Origin: Dendrocalamus latiflorus
Lineage: Eukaryota; Streptophyta; Magnoliopsida; Poales; Poaceae
DNA length: 64,000 nt
Assembly: GCA_017311315.1 (NCBI GenBank)
Contig: CM029617.1
Span: forward strand, 3,824,681-3,888,680
Reading direction: 5' to 3'
Of the stretch, positions 58,688 to 64,000 are shown in pieces. The position numbers and the translations under genes are program-made. Below the pieces are notes generated by a model. The model searched no databases and was not told the origin of the DNA. It saw only the letters and a program-made list of their open reading frames with translations. Positions within the stretch are counted from its first letter, which is position 1; every line of letters starts with the position of its first letter.

Positions 58688-61600
58688 TGTAACATCCTGA
58701 AAAATTCAAGTTTGAAAATATAAAGTTCTTAAATTATTTTACAATATGTTCTGTTGAAATTTGGATTTTATAGCCATTTTCTGAATGTCGGTGGAGGATA
58801 CAAAAAAAAACTAAAACTAATATTAATAATGCCATAGAAAGGAATATACAAATGATGGAAACCCAAAAATTCTAAATTCGAATCTAAACAGATGAACCAT
58901 AAACGGGAGAGGGAAATTTGAATTAAAGTTTTACTTGGGAAATAGTAGCACTAAAAGTGAATGAATAAAACCACCCACAAACATACCTAAAAAAAAGAAT
59001 TATGTACATATATACATGTGTGCAAAATATGCATATGCTAGAAAAAGGGACTAGCAATATAGGGAATATAAATATTAAAATTTAGTGAGCAAGCAAAATA
59101 AGCAAACAATAAAAATATATAAGCACAACCATACATACCAAATAAATAAATAATAGATAAAAAAGAAAAGGAGGGAAGTCAGACCGGCCGAAGGCCCGGC
59201 CCAACTCCCCTTCCCACCCGCGCCAGCTCTCCCCTCACCTGCCGTCGCTGGCCAGTGGCCCCCTCCATCTCGCCTCCTCTCTCTCTGGCCCCGCGGGCCC
59301 GCGCCCCCACTCCGCCTTCTCCCTCTGCCCGCTGGGCCCCGCTCCCGCGCGCCTCCCCTACCTTTCCTCTCTTCCTCCCCCGTGCGCCCGCGCCACTTCT
59401 CTTCTTCCCTCTACCGCGCCCAGCATCTTTTCTCCCCGTGGCGCCCATGCGATAGCTCCGCCCACTGTTTTTCCCCGCCGTCGCCCCCAGTTTCTCATTT
59501 GCGCTCACCGTCTCCGCAGCCTCCCCCGAGACCATAAGAAGCTCTGCCTCCCCGGTCTTTCTCCCGCATAGCACCCGTGCCCGCACCCACCGCCGCGCCC
59601 CCATGCCGTTCCCGGCCTTCCGGCGACGTCCAACCACCCCGAATTAGTCAGAGCGTAACCCTGCTCCCTGTGTACCTCCCCGCCGCGTTAATCGGACTCC
59701 GGAGCGCCGGAGCTCGCGCATTGGCCCTCTTCCCCGAAGTCGGCCACCGCCGCCAAATCCACCGCCACCTCCTCCCCGGGCACTCTCCCCTCGATTACTT
59801 GGGATGGGAGTGACTTCTCACTACCACGAAGCTGCCCCAAGCGTTGCCCCTCTCTCCTACTCGCCGTAGCCCGCCAGCACCGAGAGCCTCCCCGCGCCGC
59901 CACCGGTCCGCGCCGCCACCGCGCCCTAGACCCCCTCCGTCTCGGCCAAATGCGCGGTAAGATTGCTACTACCCCCTTCCTACCCATACCCCTGCCGAAC
60001 CCCTTCCCCGTCTACTCCACCGCCGACGCCCCGATCCGCCCCCACCTCCGGCCGCCGCACGTCGATGCCAGCCGCCTACGACGCCTCTCAGCCAAAGCCG
60101 CGACCTCCCCTGGTCTCCACTAGCCCCATACAATCCATTTTGACCACCTTCACCACCGGTCCGGCCAGCCTCCGCCGGTGGTGAGCCCAGCACCGTGCGC
60201 CGGCGATTTCCCCTGTTTTTGCCTCAGCCACTGCCCAGCTCATCTTCTTTTTCCCCTCCGTTTATGTCAGCCAGGCCTTCGGCCCACTTGGCTACCCGAG
60301 CGTGTGCTAACGTTCCCAGTCCACTCAGGTCGCAGGTTCGATTTCTCAGGCCACACTTTTTCCTTCTTTTTGATTGATATTTCTTAATCAATTTTAATTA
60401 AGGAAAAATTTAGTAAAAAGAGGAAATGATCCAGGAAAGCTAATAAAATTTATTTAGAGTATAAATGGGCCTAATAAATATTTAACCATAGATTGAATGT
60501 TTCATATTAGTAGCTAATATTCTTCTGATCTTTTGTATAGAACTTAATCCCTAACTTAGGGAATCGTGAGAAATTAATTAGGGATAACATGTAGGTTCAA
60601 GCTCCCATGATGTTCTAATAAATAAAGATTGAGTACACCATAATCTATGAACCATTGCATATTAGTAAATGATGTAGAAATTAACCATTGCAAAATTAAG
60701 CCCTAAAATATTGTCTTTAACCCTAGTAACTAGGATAATCCATTTTACTGTTAAATAATGTGGGCATGGAACCACTAACCTTAGGCTATGCTACCCAGAT
60801 CTAATTAGAGGTTATATGGCATTAATAAAGAAAAGGTGCTTTGGTAAATACCTAAAATTAGTAAAGATACCCGTAATTATAATTAAAACATATGCTTTAA
60901 TATTTAACGTGTCACCATTAAATAAAACTCAGTAGTAGAGCTAACTAAAAAGTAATATTGAAATATGTTCCGTATAACAAGCCCTAATGAATAAATAAAT
61001 TTAAATTAAAAATAAAAGCTAAGCCTAATAATGGCTAAAGTGTAGACAAAATAATAGGGATGCCAGTAATTAAATATTAACGATGGATTGAACAAATAAT
61101 AATGCTGAGCATAATTGAATATAGCGGGTTAGGACCCGAATAAATAGATCCTAATTCAAAATGAGCTATGTCTAGTAACAACTAAGTGTACATAAAATAT
61201 CACTCCACAGGATGCTATAAACCCAGACTCTAAGATCAATTTGGTAAGCTAAAAATTTTATACATCGTGTATATAATATATGCCTTGAATATTAGCACTC
61301 GGCAAAATGCACCTATTCATAGGTCTAACCTAACTCATGGAACTTCCTTGATAAATACAAAAATGATAAAAGAAATTATTAATAAAAAGGTCACGCCTCG
61401 CTTTTCCCCAATCGTCCATGTATGGCCACCTTCCTTTCCCAAAAGCAGATAATTCCTGTAGGTACATGTTCACTTTTGATCCCTCGTATTTCTAAAATTT
61501 TCCCTCACGGTAAAGCATTCAGACAACTCATCCTCCTGCTCAAACCCAGCTACCGCTGTGCTTACAACACATCAACCTAAATCATCCTTCTATTCTCCAA

Positions 61601-64000
61601 CCATAATAAATGCATAATTTAAAGTAAATCGGGTATTTAAAGTGATTGGATTTATTTGGATCTTTTGAGTTATTTGCTTTTATTTGGATTCAGTCGTTCG
61701 CCGCGTAATTAGAAATTGGAAGTCGTGAAGATTCAAGGGATCAAGCGTGATCAAGAACAAGATGAAGATAAAAGACTAAGGAGCTCAATTGAGAAAGCAT
61801 TGTGTGAGCACAAGACCGCGATAAACCGCGCCAGGCGAGTCAATACTTTGATCATGTTGAACCTACATTTTCTGCAAATTACTTTGGTTTAAATTATCAA
61901 ATTGCATGCTGTTATTTTATATGCAAATACATGATAAATTCAATGTTCTAGTTATAGGCCCATTATTGAATTGATTAATATTACACCTCCTTTGGATATT
62001 TGATTATGTGAACCTTGTCGCCCTAGCAAAATTATAACAGTAAACTTTCGAAAATAAGTCCGTAAGTATACGCTATGCTTAGTATTGCATTGATACTCGG
62101 GGCGCTGAAATGCCCCAAACCTCATTATCATTTTTAATCATGAGAAACTGGTTTGGACAGTCATGGTGGGAATGATTGGTATATTTTGACATGATTATTT
62201 TATGCTCCCAAAAATCCCAATTTGCTTAAATATCTGGGCGGATTGGTTCGAGGGTATGAGTGTGGTGCAGTGGATGCACAAAGTGGTTTGTGGTAGACCG
62301 CCCAGATACCACTAAGGACTGAATCTTGTCATGACCTCCTGTGTAAACAGTACAACCACAAGTCTGTAAAGTACAACTTGGCTAAGTAAATTTATCGAAC
62401 CTCCAGACTCATCTCACTGGTAGTGAATTGATGGGGTTAAGCTATGGCAAAGGGGCCTGAAGGAACACCAGTGGTGGGTGAAGTTTCCCAACTGTCCTAA
62501 CGTTGCGGGAAGTAGAAGCCCGAGCTGCGTTAGTGGCTGTGGGAAACATCCCGCGTATAGATGGGACCCACCGCAAGTGGGCGGCTACCCATAAGGTGAG
62601 ATGAGAGAAGGAAATAGATATTTTGAAAAGTCACTGTGATGGTCTGCTCAACCACATGTCTAAGGCATCATGTGGGGCAACGAGTTGATTGTCTCTTGTG
62701 GTGAAAGTGTACAAACTCTGCAGAGTCAAAACTATTCGAATAGCCGTGCCCACGGTCATGGGCGGACATGGGAACTTAACTAGATATAGTTCTATTTCAA
62801 AAACTTTGTGAATGGGAATGGTAAAGTGGAGGGCAGAGAAATGCCCTGATTTGAGTTGTCCTGGGTGTCGCCCCAGTAGTAAGTTAAGCGGCTATAACGC
62901 TGAAAGATGTTATATGGTGTGATGCCATATGTATGGAAAAATTATGGTGATATTAGGCATATGGTGTGATGCCATATGTATGGAAAATCATGTTAGTATT
63001 CCTTGAACATTATGATTTGTTCCAAAGCTGCTAGGTCTCAGGAACTTTTATGTATTGTATTTTAAATAGTGGCATTATTAATCTTACAAACTAAAATATG
63101 GGAGGAATAAACAGGGTTGTGAGTAAAGGAGATGGATGTTTTTAGTATGCACATAAAGGTATTGGTGGATTCAGTGTCGATTATAAAAACAAAACGATAG
63201 TGTGGGTTCTTGAAGAAATAATTTAGTGGGGTCCAGCTGAATAGATAGGCTAGATAGATGATCTAATTGAATTTTCAGGAATTTGGAGAAATAATACAAG
63301 TATTGGAGTATAATTCTTGATTAGTGATATTCTTGGTGGATATATAATAGTGAATCGATTTTGGGGAATTAGGGAGTGCAAAGGTAAATTGCTGGATTAC
63401 TACACTAATGATTACTATAAATTCTTGAAAGATATTGGCGATAATGGGAATTTATAGGAGTTGATCAATTACTAGAGGGATGAATTGAATTTCTGAGAAG
63501 ATTGGAGGATTCATAACAATTAGTGGATTATAATCTTGGTAAATTGAATTTTCGGTGGAGGTATATTTGTGGATTAGCTAGTGATAGATAATGGAAAATG
63601 AGATTGATTATTGGATTATGGTTTTGAATCAATGACGAAAAGGATTGAATACGAATGATATCGGTGGATTTGAAAGTGATTATGTTTGAGAATCATTAGA
63701 ATTCAGAGGAGAGGAGCTGATGAAGAGTAATGACAGGATTGGATTATTAGTAATTCAAAATACAAAGTATGATCGGTGGATTAAATAAATGATGTCACTT
63801 GCTGTTGGAGCTTTAGACAGCAGTCAATAAAGAAAGTGCATTTTCGATGGATTAAGTCAATTTTGGCAATTGTAGTGTGGAGTTAGGTAGCAATTAAATA
63901 ATAGTAATAATGCTACTAAAAGCGATTTTTGGCAAATAAAAGAACCCGAGCCTCTCCTTTGTTAAGCCATGCATACTATTTATTTGCATTATGTGTATTG
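58688..64000 (+). mobile_element. Long LTR-like sequence, probably gypsy type, incomplete
   Basis: Starts TGTAACATCCTG, a start typical of long LTRs of grass Ty3/gypsy (Tekay/Del-like) elements. It passes through AT-rich sequence, a GC-rich block (59180-60350), then more than 3 kb of AT-rich non-coding DNA. At 62700-62770 it has AAACTATTCGAATAGCCGTG followed by CACGGTCATGGGCGG, a phrase I recall from such LTRs. No gag or pol coding sequence appears before the window ends, so a right LTR edge cannot be placed. The class is inferred from memory. Frames at 59179-60387 are shadows of the GC-rich block. Confidence 0.5.
62913..62986 (+). repeat. Direct repeat of a small palindromic unit
   Basis: The unit ATATGGTGTGATGCCATATG followed by TATGGAAAA occurs twice, about 42 bases apart (near 62914 and 62957). 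Each unit holds the inverted repeat CATATGG..CCATATG, so it can form a short hairpin. It lies inside the LTR-like sequence. Confidence 0.75.

Noticed and set aside
60320..60350. Possible tRNA or SINE B box (GCAGGTTCGATTTC)
   Set aside because: No A box at the right spacing and no cloverleaf could be drawn; probably chance or an old SINE trace.
59179..60387. 152-codon minus frame and several plus frames
   Set aside because: GC-rich block within an LTR-like sequence; low complexity, no family match.

Overview
This is nuclear DNA of a flowering plant, almost certainly a grass. It has intron-rich genes with GT..AG splice sites, GC-rich first exons, a chloroplast-targeted FtsH protease, a clock-type SHAQKYF MYB gene, and dense grass-style transposons. 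From memory, the FtsH2 and REVEILLE-like genes lie close together at the end of rice chromosome 6 long arm, so this may be the syntenic region in a related grass; a genome alignment would settle that.

Layout. 1-6100: gene-free, with several MITEs. 6150-8990 (+): a JASON-family gene with a frameshift and a stop in its large exon, followed closely by what looks like an antisense LTR-retroelement remnant. 12043-14477 (-): an OTU-domain deubiquitinase. 15.7-24.2 kb: gene-poor, with an LTR-like GC-rich block and MITEs. 24.2-26.8 kb (+): a broken Ty1/copia element. 26.8-27.5 kb: a fragment resembling the last exon of porphobilinogen deaminase, split by a hAT element with a perfect 8-bp duplication. 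28609-34286 (+): REVEILLE-like MYB. 35.5-35.9 kb: a MITE nested in another copy of its own family. 36258-41307 (+): COG7, with one GC-AG intron. 42791-45780 (+): FtsH2. 47.4-48.4 kb: a large minisatellite whose two halves have opposite orientation. 48.5-51.6 kb (+): dead L1-type LINE. 51.7-53.4 kb (-): copia remnant. 53.7-55.0 kb (-): a second LINE fragment holding a clean solo LTR. 55.2-57.6 kb: hAT elements. 58.7-64.0 kb: a long LTR-like, probably gypsy-type, sequence running off the end.

The five genes are ordinary housekeeping or regulatory genes and do not form a pathway: meiotic spindle/vesicle organisation (JASON), ubiquitin removal (OTU), circadian and light-regulated transcription (REVEILLE), Golgi vesicle tethering (COG7) and thylakoid photosystem II repair (FtsH2). 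COG7 and FtsH2 are head-to-tail about 1.5 kb apart. Exon coordinates were read by hand from splice signals, reading-frame continuity and remembered family sequence. No alignment or transcript data were available.

I saw no convincing new multi-gene system. The most distinctive items are the hAT-split deaminase fragment, the damaged JASON exon, the COG7 GC-AG intron, the opposed GACCACG-type minisatellites, and several transposon insertions whose exact boundaries can be proved from target-site duplications.
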